The notes below the pieces were generated by a model. That model made no database searches and had not been told where the DNA came from. It saw only the letters and a program-made list of their open reading frames with translations. This document shows positions 37,833 through 46,231 of a stretch of 64,000 nt of DNA, piece by piece. The DNA is from Tepidanaerobacter acetatoxydans Re1 (GTDB lineage Bacteria > Bacillota > Thermosediminibacteria > Thermosediminibacterales > Tepidanaerobacteraceae). Where the stretch lies: NCBI RefSeq assembly GCF_000328765.2, contig NC_019954.2:252501-316500 (forward strand), written 5' to 3'. A program made the position numbers and the translations under genes. The first letter of the stretch is position 1; each line of letters begins with the position of its first letter.

Positions 37833-38789
37833 CTATAACCGTTTCAAAATCAGATTTGCTGTTATGCTGTCAGTTACAAGTATGTTATAAAAGCCGTTCC
37901 GGGCTGCTGTAATAATTCCGTCCACCTTAGCGGGCCCTCCTGCCAAACATATTACTTTTTTAATATCTCTGAGTTTGTGAATTGGAAAAGAGAATTGTTC
38001 ATAATGTGATTTAAAATCAATTACTGAGCCATCTGGGTAAAAGAACTGACATAATATATCTCCAATTGTATTGCTATTAGCCATCATTTCCTTATATTCA
38101 CTAGACACCTCACTTATAAGGAATTTACCAACATTTGGAGGAACTCCTAACCCTATAATGGCAGCATCAAGTTTATTCCAATATTGTTGAAGTTGAGCAT
38201 AGCGTTCTTTTTCAATCTGAGGTAATTCACTATCGTTTTCTCTGACTGCGGGAATATTGGTATAGAAACTATCTGCATCAAATTTTTCTGCAAAGCGATC
38301 TAAGATTGCATTGATCTGAAGATATGGATTGTCTACACCTGAGAGGCCTATCAAGGGAATGAATGTTACATTTTTACAGCTGTCACAATAGGCAAGCTGT
38401 AGTGAAGTCTGATACATTGTAAAGCCCCATCCTATTCCCACTTTGCTGCAATCTTTAATCATGTCAGGAAGATTTCTGGCAGCAATGGTAGCTATACTTA
38501 TAGAAAGCTTTTTACTATCTTGGCTGATTGCTGCCGGTATTGGAGCCATGATCACCTTATTTAACCCAAGCTCTTTCTGTAGCGTCTTTCCAATTTTCGA
38601 AACCTGTAATTCATCAGGTGGAACGACTTTTATTTGAACTATTCCAAATTCACGAGCTTTATCGAGTAATCTTGAAATATGAGGGCGCGATACATGTTCT
38701 ATCTGTGCTATTTCACTTTGTGATAGATTATCCTTGTAATAGTATTTAGCAACACGATAAAGCATTGTATAATCTGTCTTGTCCAGCAT
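37833..38789 (-). CDS. SorC family sugar-responsive transcriptional regulator
   Basis: A 318-residue SorC/DeoR-type regulator. An N-terminal helix-turn-helix at about 12-55 (RVAKYYYKDNLSQSEIAQIEHVSRPHISRLLDKAREFGIVQIKV) precedes a C-terminal sugar-phosphate-binding domain with VGIGWGFTMYQ, AAIIGLGVPPNVGKF and ICLAGGPAKVDGIITAARNGFYNILVTDSITANLIL. It heads the PTS operon and probably responds to the phosphorylated substrate. AAGGAG precedes the ATG. Confidence 0.9.
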   Translation of the reverse strand: MLDKTDYTMLYRVAKYYYKDNLSQSEIAQIEHVSRPHISRLLDKAREFGIVQIKVVPPDELQVSKIGKTLQKELGLNKVIMAPIPAAISQDSKKLSISIATIAARNLPDMIKDCSKVGIGWGFTMYQTSLQLAYCDSCKNVTFIPLIGLSGVDNPYLQINAILDRFAEKFDADSFYTNIPAVRENDSELPQIEKERYAQLQQYWNKLDAAIIGLGVPPNVGKFLISEVSSEYKEMMANSNTIGDILCQFFYPDGSVIDFKSHYEQFSFPIHKLRDIKKVICLAGGPAKVDGIITAARNGFYNILVTDSITANLILKRL

Positions 38790-38848
38790 ATTACCGCAAC
38801 TCCTTTTAGCTTATGTACATATGTGCTTAACATTTGTTCTCTATATAA

Positions 38849-38877
38849 ATAGTACATCATCGTTAATATCAAGTCAA
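38849..38877 (-). promoter_or_regulatory. Promoter of the sorC-PTS operon
   Basis: On the minus strand TTGACT (38872-38877) and TACTAT (38849-38854) are 17 nt apart. Between the promoter and the gene lie AACAAATGTT and GCACATATGTAC, two palindrome-like sequences that may be SorC operators. Confidence 0.65.
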
Positions 38878-38963
38878 CCATTTTAGAATAAGATGTACAA
38901 AAGTTCTTAATGTTTTAAAAGTCCTTACATTGAGATTTCAGGCTTGAACATTTCGCTGAAAAT

Positions 38964-38998
38964 AAAAAAACCTGTCCTTGCATAAAGGACCGGTTTTC
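38964..38998. terminator. Strong bidirectional terminator-like hairpin
   Basis: AAAACC-T-GTCCTT, loop GCAT, AAGGAC-C-GGTTTT, with A and T runs on either side. No intact gene ends here, so it probably belongs to a lost gene or blocks readthrough from the mobile-element side. Confidence 0.65.
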
Positions 38999-38999
38999 T

Positions 39000-39165
39000 G
39001 CTTTATTCTGGCTCTGCTGTAGCAAGCACAAGTCTTATCTGCTAAATATCACTCATTTAAACCTTAGGTTGCCCATCGGCTCCAAGACTAGGTAATGGCG
39101 GATGGTTAGTCCTCACCATGCAGGATTCGCACCTGCTATATGCTGTGTGCCTCGTGATGCACGGA
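39000..39165 (-). other. Possible 5' fragment of a group II intron
   Basis: On the minus strand, directly after GGGACGGTTCC, the sequence starts GTGCATCACGAGGC. It continues with AGCAGGTGCGAATCCTGC and, further on, GGGCAACCTAAGG. These patterns remind me of domain I of bacterial group II introns, which begin GUGYG-like. No reverse-transcriptase frame follows, so it would be a truncated remnant. This is a resemblance, not proof. Confidence 0.25.
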
Positions 39166-39207
39166 ACCGTCCCCGTTTATTCCGCTTACTTCTTTTTCAC
39201 TGTTGCC

Positions 39208-40048
39208 GAACCGTCCGAAACCACTGAAAAAAGTCCCCATAAAAAAAAATCGAATTCTAAAACTAAACACAAAAAAAATGATTAAAAGCCTTGGAATATC
39301 TAGCCTTAAGGTACAAAAACCCCTGAACGGTTAATGAAACATTTAGGAAAAAAGATCATTAAAACATATACAGAGGAAACAGGAAAAACCTTAGAAGATA
39401 TGCCTGAAGCACCGGCCTACAAGGAAATTGAAGATCATAAAGAGGCTAAGGCAGAAATGAAAGAATACTTATAGAAACTGTAATAGATAAAGTAAGCGAA
39501 AACATATCCGCAAACAAGCAAAAGACCAAGGAAGCCATAAACAAAGCTAAGGAAATATTAGACGATCCTAAGTTTATCAATCAAAAAGGCGTGCGTTCAC
39601 TAATAGACGAAGATGCAAGAGTCGGCTATAAAACCGAATTTGCCATGACAACAGATGAACGCATCATCACTTGCGTAAGAACAGCAAACGGAGCATATAC
39701 CGATGGAAACCACACAAAAGAAATGCTTGAACAAACAAAAAAAGCCGGCATAAGAATTGATGAAGTTTATGCAGATAAAGCGTATTTTATAAAACCCATA
39801 TTAGATGATATAAAAGAAATAAATGCAAAAGCCTATATACCTGTAAGCGAATCAGTCTATAGAATCGATGAAAGTGAATTTACATATAACAAAGACTGTG
39901 ACCAGTGGCAGTGCAGCCAGGGCAACATAACAGAAAAAAAGAGGCATTTTAAATCTAAGAAAGATAAAAAAGAAACCTACAACAAATACTACTTTGAAAT
40001 AAATCAGTGTAAGGCATGCCCCATACACGATAAATGCTGCAAAAAAAG
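39208..40048 (+). mobile_element. IS1182-like element, copy B, 3'-truncated
   Basis: From the left terminal repeat (GAACCGTCC then GAAACCACTGAAAA) to about 40048 this copy is nearly identical to 32070-32909 of copy A. Differences are a few substitutions and homopolymer lengths. It ends abruptly inside the transposase where copy A continues with CTCGCG. The right third and right terminal repeat are missing. Confidence 0.8.
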
Positions 40049-40064
40049 TGGTGAGTTTATTTAA
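39334..40064 (+). pseudogene. IS1182 family transposase, truncated and frameshifted (copy B)
   Basis: This has the same two-frame structure as copy A, with the same deletion and TAG near 39470. The readable frame 39591-40064 gives 157 residues, identical to copy A except R to I in DKAYFIKPI, and ends in a foreign GEFI tail. It lacks the final conserved Glu region and cannot be active. Confidence 0.85.
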
Positions 40065-40073
40065 AAAAAATAG

Positions 40074-40102
40074 TTGTATAATGTATGATATACTGATATA
40101 AT
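40074..40102 (+). promoter_or_regulatory. Promoter of the DEAD-box helicase gene
   Basis: TTGTAT (40074-40079), a 17-nt spacer and a perfect TATAAT (40097-40102). It starts only about 25 bp after the IS truncation point. Confidence 0.65.
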
Positions 40103-40172
40103 GCAAATACTGACTGTGTGCAGGATATTTTTTCATGCAGAATCAGTATAGAAAAATTGAGAGGAAATGTTA

Positions 40173-41762
40173 ATGTCACAAATGAAATTTGAAGAACTAA
40201 ATTTATCCAAGGAACTGCTCAGAGCCATAAATGATATGGGTTTTGAGGAAGCCACACCAATTCAGTCCCAAGCAATTCCCTATATTTACGAAGGAAGAGA
40301 TGTCATAGGCCAAGCTCAGACCGGCACAGGTAAAACTGCAGCTTTCGGGTTGCCGATATTGGATATGATAGACACTGATGACAAAAATCAGCAGGCGATT
40401 ATCCTTTGTCCAACCAGGGAACTGGCCATTCAGGTGGCCGAAGAGCTAAAAGCCCTTTCTAAATATAAAGAAGGAATGAAGATTTTGCCTGTTTATGGTG
40501 GTCAGCCAATAGAAAGGCAAATCCACGCTTTAAAAAGGGGTGTTCAGATTATCATAGGAACCCCCGGCAGAGTTATGGACCATATGAGAAGGCATACGCT
40601 GAAACTGCAAAATACAAAGATAGTAGTTTTGGATGAAGCGGATGAAATGCTGGACATGGGTTTTAGGGAAGATATTGAAAAAATTCTGGAAGATACCCCA
40701 AAGGCAAGACAAACTTTAATGTTTTCCGCAACTATACCTAAACCTATTTTAGAACTTGCCGAAAGATACCTGAATAATCCCCAACTTATAAAAGTAGTGC
40801 ATAAAGAGCTTACGGTTCCCAGCGTTGAACAGTACTACTTTGAGGTTAAGGAAAGAGATAAGGTTGAAGCCTTATCACGCCTAATTGACTTTTATAATCC
40901 GAATTTAGCTCTAGTGTTTTGCAACACCAAGAAACGTGTTGATGAGCTGATGGAGCAGCTGCAGGCCAGAGGATATTCTGCTGACGGATTACACGGCGAC
41001 ATGTCACAGTCTCAACGGGACAGGGTTATGACCAAATTCAAAAATGGTACAATCGATATCCTGGTAGCTACAGATGTTGCAGCCAGAGGGCTGGATGTAG
41101 ATGATGTAGATGTTGTAGTTAACTTTGATGTGCCGCAAAACGATGAATACTATGTGCATAGAATAGGCCGGACAGGCCGAGCAGGAAGGTCCGGGAAAGC
41201 TTTTACCTTTGTAATAGGAAGAGATATTTACAAATTAAAGGATATACAAAGATATGCCAATACCAAGATACTTCGCCGAGAGATACCGTCGCTTCTTGAT
41301 GTAGAAGAAACTCGAATAAATCTGCTTCTTGAGAAAGTAAAGCAGGTAGTGGACGATGGAGGCCTTGGCAAGTATAATCAATGGATTGAAAGGCTTATGG
41401 AGGAGGAATATACATCCTTGGATCTCGCTGCTGCCTTGCTAAAAATAGTACTTGGCAAGGACGGTGAACAAGAACAGCCTGAGAGCTCAGAATTGGATAT
41501 AGAAAGCACCGGAGGAGATTCGGGGATGGCTAGACTCTTTATAAATATCGGTAGAAATCAAAAGATAAGAGCAAAGGATATAGTGGGGGCCATTGCCGGA
41601 GAAACCGGTATGCCGGGAAAACTCATAGGCAGTATTGATATCTATGATAAATTTACCTTTGTTGAGGTACCTGCAGAATATGCAGTAGATGTCCTCAATA
41701 CTATGAAGAATAATCAAATTAAGGGTAAAAAAATAAATATAGAACCAGCTAATAAGAAATAA
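40173..41762 (+). CDS. DEAD-box ATP-dependent RNA helicase with DbpA-type RNA-binding domain
   Basis: A 529-residue helicase of the CshA/DeaD class. It has the Q motif (FEEATPIQSQAIPYI), Walker A AQTGTGKTAA, PTRELA, DEAD in VVLDEADEMLDMGF, SAT, then HGDMSQSQRDRVM, VATDVAARGLDV and HRIGRTGRAGR. Residues about 450-525 form a C-terminal RNA-binding domain like that of DbpA (MARLFINIGRNQKIRAKDIVGAIAGETG). It remodels structured RNA in ribosome assembly or decay. I chose the ATG at 40173, 7 nt after GAGAGGA, over the ATG at 40167. Confidence 0.95.
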   Translation: MSQMKFEELNLSKELLRAINDMGFEEATPIQSQAIPYIYEGRDVIGQAQTGTGKTAAFGLPILDMIDTDDKNQQAIILCPTRELAIQVAEELKALSKYKEGMKILPVYGGQPIERQIHALKRGVQIIIGTPGRVMDHMRRHTLKLQNTKIVVLDEADEMLDMGFREDIEKILEDTPKARQTLMFSATIPKPILELAERYLNNPQLIKVVHKELTVPSVEQYYFEVKERDKVEALSRLIDFYNPNLALVFCNTKKRVDELMEQLQARGYSADGLHGDMSQSQRDRVMTKFKNGTIDILVATDVAARGLDVDDVDVVVNFDVPQNDEYYVHRIGRTGRAGRSGKAFTFVIGRDIYKLKDIQRYANTKILRREIPSLLDVEETRINLLLEKVKQVVDDGGLGKYNQWIERLMEEEYTSLDLAAALLKIVLGKDGEQEQPESSELDIESTGGDSGMARLFINIGRNQKIRAKDIVGAIAGETGMPGKLIGSIDIYDKFTFVEVPAEYAVDVLNTMKNNQIKGKKINIEPANKK

Positions 41763-41767
41763 GTGAT

Positions 41768-41796
41768 TTCAAAAAAAGGATTTCCCTTTTTTGAAC
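41768..41796 (+). terminator. Terminator of the helicase gene
   Basis: AAAAAAGG and CCTTTTTT form a short hairpin directly after the stop codon. A second hairpin (CACCAA...TTGGTG followed by TTTTTT) lies at about 41862-41888. Confidence 0.7.
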
Positions 41797-42400
41797 TACT
41801 TTTTATCAAGTAAGCAGTGGAAGCAATAACCGAAATTTTTTAGAGGTTTCCAAAGCACCAATCGAAATAGAGGTTGGTGTTTTTTGCTGTTATCTAAACA
41901 CATAAACTTACAAATTGATTCTAATGCATGAAGTTAATTTCGACCTAGAAATGTCAATGCAGTGCTCTTGACTATAATAAGGTATGCTATGTACTGATTA
42001 TGAATTAAGGGAAAAGGAATTTTTTGCACTAAAATTATTTGATTTTAATGTAAAAAACCAGTTTTCTCCAATGATGGTCAACGTATAGCGTTTTTATTAA
42101 ATCTAAAACAATATATTGATATTTCTGGGCTAAAATTAACTTTCTACGGTAGAATCTAAATTTAGAAATTCTAAAAAGAAAAAGTTAGCTTTACAATTCA
42201 GTATAGTATATAATAAATTAGTACTACAATTTTACATATCATAAATATCCACCATATGCGATGCGTTTTAACACTGGCACAAGTAAATATAAAGGAACCG
42301 TTGATATAAACTAAAAAGAAAGATAGCATAACAAGCATTATATTAATAGGATAATGCTGTCTGAGAGCAAGTGTTTAATAAAAAGTCAAAGGAAAGCAGG
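41797..42400. other. AT-rich intergenic region without recognisable genes
   Basis: About 600 bp. Apart from the second hairpin at 41862-41888 I see no frame with a ribosome site, no RNA gene and no repeat. It may hold the promoter of the rhomboid gene. Confidence 0.5.
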
Positions 42401-42408
42401 CTGATGAT

Positions 42409-43071
42409 ATGATTCCGCTAAGAGATACTGCGGCTAGCCGAAGAATACCCATAGCAACTTTATCTATAATTATTGTAAACATCATAATATTCTTTAATCA
42501 GATAACATTGCCGAGTGAACAAGCATTAAACATGATTCTTGCATATTCTTTTATACCGTCAAGATTACTTGAAGGCCTGAGCGATCCAAAAAGTTATATT
42601 CCATTGTTTACAAGCATGTTTTTGCACGGGAATTTTTCACACCTTGTCAGTAATATGTGGTCATTGTGGCTGTTTGGCGATAATGTTGAAGACAGGATGG
42701 GGCCGATTAGATTCTCTATTTTTTATATTTTAACAGGTCTTATAGCCGGCTTTGCCCATTTTATTTTTAATCCGTTTTTAAATGTACCGACAGTAGGTGC
42801 ATCTGGGGCTATCGCAGGCGTTATGGGAGCTTATTTTCTAATGTTTCCGCATTCCAGAATCATAACATTGATTCCGTTTTTCCCGTTTATAATACGTGTG
42901 CACGCTCAGATTTTTTTGTTTATATGGTTCCTGACTCAGCTTAACTCAGGCATTATGTCAGGAATTTATGGCAGGACAATAGGCGGTGTGGCCTGGTGGG
43001 CTCATATCTTTGGATTTATTGCAGGGGCCGTCCTATATAAAAAATTTGTATATAATAAAAAATATAGATAA
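42409..43071 (+). CDS. Rhomboid family intramembrane serine protease
   Basis: A 220-residue six-helix membrane protease. It shows TSMFLHGNFSHLVSNMWSLWLFGDNVEDRMG (conserved His and Asn for the oxyanion hole), the catalytic serine in GASGAIAGVMGAYF at about residue 130, and the catalytic histidine in WWAHIFGFIAGAVL. It cleaves transmembrane proteins within the bilayer; substrates are unknown. It lies 80 bp before the rubrerythrin-like gene. Confidence 0.93.
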   Translation: MIPLRDTAASRRIPIATLSIIIVNIIIFFNQITLPSEQALNMILAYSFIPSRLLEGLSDPKSYIPLFTSMFLHGNFSHLVSNMWSLWLFGDNVEDRMGPIRFSIFYILTGLIAGFAHFIFNPFLNVPTVGASGAIAGVMGAYFLMFPHSRIITLIPFFPFIIRVHAQIFLFIWFLTQLNSGIMSGIYGRTIGGVAWWAHIFGFIAGAVLYKKFVYNKKYR

Positions 43072-43150
43072 AAAATAGAGGAAATAGGCGAAGAGTGTAG
43101 AATATCAATAAATATAATGATAACTATTAATAAATAAGGAGATGAATATT

Positions 43151-43660
43151 GTGGAAGATTTCTTAAAAACTGCTTTGAAGTTTGAAGAAAACGGCTATCA
43201 ATTTTATACAAAAATCTCCGAAGAAATAAATCAGCCTCTTGCCAAAAGACTTTTTGAGTCATTGGCGATACAAGAAAAAGATCATGCTGAAAGAATTAAA
43301 GAAATATACAAGAATATGCAAGAGGGCAGCAATGTAGAGCCGACTGCCAGACAAAAATATTCGCTGGAACCTGAAGTTAAAAAGATATTCTATGAACTAG
43401 ATAAAGAGAAAAAGAATATTCCGCTGGATAATATTGAAGGGTACAAGCTGGCTATGGAAATGGAGAAAAAAGGATATAATATGTATAAAGAATTTACAGA
43501 AAAATCCAAAGATAAGCGTGAAAAAGAGTTTTTTCATCTACTTATGGAAGAAGAAAAAGAGCATTTAACTTCTTTGGACAATGTTTATCGTTTTCTCACA
43601 GGAACTGAAGATTGGTATGCTGAAGAAGAGAGTAAGGTCTGGAATTGGATGAATACTTAA
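43151..43660 (+). CDS. Rubrerythrin-like ferritin-family diiron protein
   Basis: A 169-residue four-helix bundle with repeated carboxylate/His motifs: EENGYQFY, AIQEKDHAERI, then MEKKGYNMYKEF and MEEEKEHLTSL, matching the ExxH pairs of a diiron site. It has no rubredoxin domain. Such proteins reduce peroxide or sense oxygen in anaerobes. I prefer the GTG at 43151, with AAGGAG 9 nt ahead, over the ATG at 43142 that abuts the ribosome site. A strong terminator follows. Confidence 0.8.
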   Translation: MEDFLKTALKFEENGYQFYTKISEEINQPLAKRLFESLAIQEKDHAERIKEIYKNMQEGSNVEPTARQKYSLEPEVKKIFYELDKEKKNIPLDNIEGYKLAMEMEKKGYNMYKEFTEKSKDKREKEFFHLLMEEEKEHLTSLDNVYRFLTGTEDWYAEEESKVWNWMNT

Positions 43661-43699
43661 AATGAGCGGTAGTGAACAACTACTAAGCTATTCTAACGT

Positions 43700-43727
43700 A
43701 AAAAAGAGGGCAGCGCCCTCTTTTTTA
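43700..43727. terminator. Bidirectional terminator
   Basis: AAAAAAGAGGGC-A/G-GCCCTCTTTTTT hairpin between convergent genes. Confidence 0.9.
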
Positions 43728-43837
43728 AATTTCGGCTTTAAGCTTTATACTTTTAACCTATATACCGGATAGCCTTTCCAAAGTCCTGATCTTTTTTAAG
43801 CGCATAGCAAAATAAATCTAATTAGTTTTTGATTCAG

Positions 43838-44878
43838 TTACCAGCAGCAATCATCAATATAAAGGTTCATGGGATATGCCAGATATTTGGCGGGAGGCAT
43901 TTTTTCCGTAGTGTAAAAGCCTGGAGGAGCCATAATGAGCTGCGGAATTCGGTTGACAATGGTGGCACATGTCAGCTCAACTGTAGCAGGCTGCTCTATT
44001 TTGAGTGTAGTATTTGGTTCACCATAGATTGTCCAAAGATTAGTGTCAACCTCGCCTTCTGGATACACCTTACCAATGCATTGGGTCTCAAGGATGGGTC
44101 CTTGATTAGTGACTGTGGTAACTACTGCAGACATTCCTAAAGCATAGCCGGCTTTTATAGTCTTTCCCAAAGTTTCAGAATAGATGTCCTTATCGTGGAA
44201 TAAGGGTACTAACTTTTGCTCCATGGATTTTATACTCCAGCCCAGCTGTGAACAAAGCCACTGATTGGCGTTCCACATGTAAGATGGCAGGGAGTCATTT
44301 TTTGCAATTTTTTCTTCAAATTCTTCCGGGCTAAGTCCGGCACCATGTACTTCGGCTAATGCAATGCCATATTCTTCAACATTGTAGCTGGAGGAACCTT
44401 CAATCTTTGTTATATTATGAGTAGCTCCGGCAAGGGTTGTTATAAGATTTCCCCAAAATACATCCTGGTAGCCGGAACCGGTGAGAGTGCAGTTGTTATC
44501 CTTGGCAAGTCTGTCTAATTTGTTGATGAGGGCGGGAGAAGTGTTCCAGGGATAAAAAGCTTCTTCACAAGTGCTGATAGCGTTGACACCATAGCGAGCT
44601 GCCAATTCGAAGGGTTCGTATACTTCCGAAACAAGACTTCTGGTTGCAATTATGCATACATGGGCATCACATTCGGCAAAGACCTTTTCAGCATCGGAGC
44701 GAACCGGCACGTTAAGTTTGCAGCCGAGCCCCGCCACCTCTCCTACATCTTTACCTACTATGGCAGGATTCATATCAATTGCTCCTACGATTTCCGCCCC
44801 TTTTTCATAGAGGTAGCGCAAGAAGACCTTACCCATTTTACCACAGCCATATTGAATTACCCTTACTTTTTCCATCAT
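43838..44878 (-). CDS. 2,4-diaminopentanoate dehydrogenase-like (DapB-fold) oxidoreductase
   Basis: A 346-residue NAD(P)-dependent enzyme with a Rossmann start (VRVIQYGCGKMGKVFLRYLYEKGAEIVGAIDMNPAIVGKDVGEVAG) and a long catalytic domain. It resembles Ord, the 2,4-diaminopentanoate dehydrogenase of ornithine fermentation, and related dihydrodipicolinate-reductase-like proteins. None of the other ornithine-degradation genes (oraS, oraE, ortA, ortB) are nearby, so the substrate is open. AAAGGGGA lies 8 nt before the ATG. It is monocistronic. Confidence 0.75.
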   Translation of the reverse strand: MMEKVRVIQYGCGKMGKVFLRYLYEKGAEIVGAIDMNPAIVGKDVGEVAGLGCKLNVPVRSDAEKVFAECDAHVCIIATRSLVSEVYEPFELAARYGVNAISTCEEAFYPWNTSPALINKLDRLAKDNNCTLTGSGYQDVFWGNLITTLAGATHNITKIEGSSSYNVEEYGIALAEVHGAGLSPEEFEEKIAKNDSLPSYMWNANQWLCSQLGWSIKSMEQKLVPLFHDKDIYSETLGKTIKAGYALGMSAVVTTVTNQGPILETQCIGKVYPEGEVDTNLWTIYGEPNTTLKIEQPATVELTCATIVNRIPQLIMAPPGFYTTEKMPPAKYLAYPMNLYIDDCCW

Positions 44879-45014
44879 TTGAACATTCCCCTTTCATAAT
44901 ATCGTGTTTATTTTAATTATAAACCTTATACTAAGTATAGAGTCAAGGGGTTCAATCAAATTTCGTGAGGATTTTCAACTTTTTAATAAATAGGATAAAA
45001 TACAGAGGTAAAGT

Positions 45015-45854
45015 TTAGCGAAATTCTATAGGAATCTGCAATCTTATAAACATATTTCTCTCGTTTTGCTTGAAAATGGGCAGTTCAGCCACTACTTCAC
45101 ATATATAATCGCCAACTATTCTGTAGTTATTTTGTTTGATATGTTCAAGAAGTATACCCGCATATTTCTTTTCCTTGTAAAAACTAAAACTGTCAAAATA
45201 AATACATGCGAAGGTTCCTGCGGGAATTACCTCTACGCCATTACTGGCTTCAAAATCGTCATCGATAAACAGCAAAATCTCATTTGATGCAAGTTTTCCT
45301 TCTTCTAAGACGTCTTTACGGATTATAGAACCTACATTGCAAAAATATATCATAGGCAAATCATGTAGCAGTATATGGCTCTTGAGCTCTCTTAGCATGT
45401 ATTCATAAGCATCCAGTTCATGTTCGTAAATATTTATGCTGCAGCTATAACAGTAAATTTTTCGTTGAGGCAGTTGTTCTATGGATACCACACCTTCTCT
45501 AGGAGAGGCAGCGTAGCGACTGTAGTTTTCGATGGAACGCACGATTGCCTTCTGCTTTTGCTTTAATTTTTTAATGTTTTCGTCTATTAAAATTTTTTGA
45601 CGCTTCAACACTTCATGTATCACATCAACATCTTGGCGGTCAAGATGTTCTTTTATTTGCTTTAAGCTCATTCCAAGCTCTTTCATATATGAAATCATAT
45701 CAAGTCTTGCGCACTGTTTTATATTATAGTATCTGTACCCGGTTTGTTTATCCACGTAATCAGGCTTTAAAAGGCCCATCTTGTCATATAAACGCAGGGC
45801 TTGCTCAGAAATATTATTCAGTTTTGCCATTTTGCCTATTGTCAGCATATCCAT
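45015..45854 (-). CDS. MerR family regulator with GyrI-like effector domain
   Basis: A 279-residue BmrR-like regulator. The MerR helix-turn-helix lies at about 3-70 (MLTIGKMAKLNNISEQALRLYDKMGLLKPDYVDKQTGYRYYNIKQCARLDMISYMKELGMSLKQI). A coiled-coil linker (KILIDENIKKLKQKQKAIVRSIENY) and a C-terminal GyrI-like drug-binding domain follow. Such proteins activate efflux pumps upon binding lipophilic cations. GGGGG precedes the ATG. No pump is directly adjacent. Confidence 0.88.
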   Translation of the reverse strand: MDMLTIGKMAKLNNISEQALRLYDKMGLLKPDYVDKQTGYRYYNIKQCARLDMISYMKELGMSLKQIKEHLDRQDVDVIHEVLKRQKILIDENIKKLKQKQKAIVRSIENYSRYAASPREGVVSIEQLPQRKIYCYSCSINIYEHELDAYEYMLRELKSHILLHDLPMIYFCNVGSIIRKDVLEEGKLASNEILLFIDDDFEASNGVEVIPAGTFACIYFDSFSFYKEKKYAGILLEHIKQNNYRIVGDYICEVVAELPIFKQNERNMFIRLQIPIEFR

Positions 45855-46231
45855 TTTGCTACCCCCTTTTATAGATTATTATATAATAAAAACTTTTCTG
45901 TAGAAAGTATTCTCAAAAACGACGTTTTAAGTTAGATGTTGAGCTGAATGGGAAAGTGCCGCATTTTCGCTTAAGTAATTTTCGGTATCAAGATAGATAA
46001 TTAATGTTTTTTGCTCTATAGTAAACTCTCTTTGTTGTTAAGGACTATTTAATATGATATTATCTTTTTGGTATATAATTTTGATTCTAAGTAAAAAGCC
46101 GGTTTTGACCTGGCAGTATCTGCATGCTATTATTATTTGTAATAATGAGCGAATGTAGATAAAGAAGGTTTCTGCATTAGAATCAATTTTTATTTTGGTT
46201 TATATAAACTTTTACAGGAAAGCTTTAAAAA
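45855..46231. other. Divergent intergenic region
   Basis: About 375 bp between the MerR gene and the DedA-PAP2 gene. It is AT-rich. I see no gene or clear operator, only poorly defined promoter-like runs. Confidence 0.4.

Noticed and set aside
38813-38830. GCACATATGTAC before sorC as another member of the DUF134 motif
   Set aside because: ACATATGT is a short palindrome and this copy is better explained as a SorC operator. The gene context has nothing in common with the cofactor cluster.
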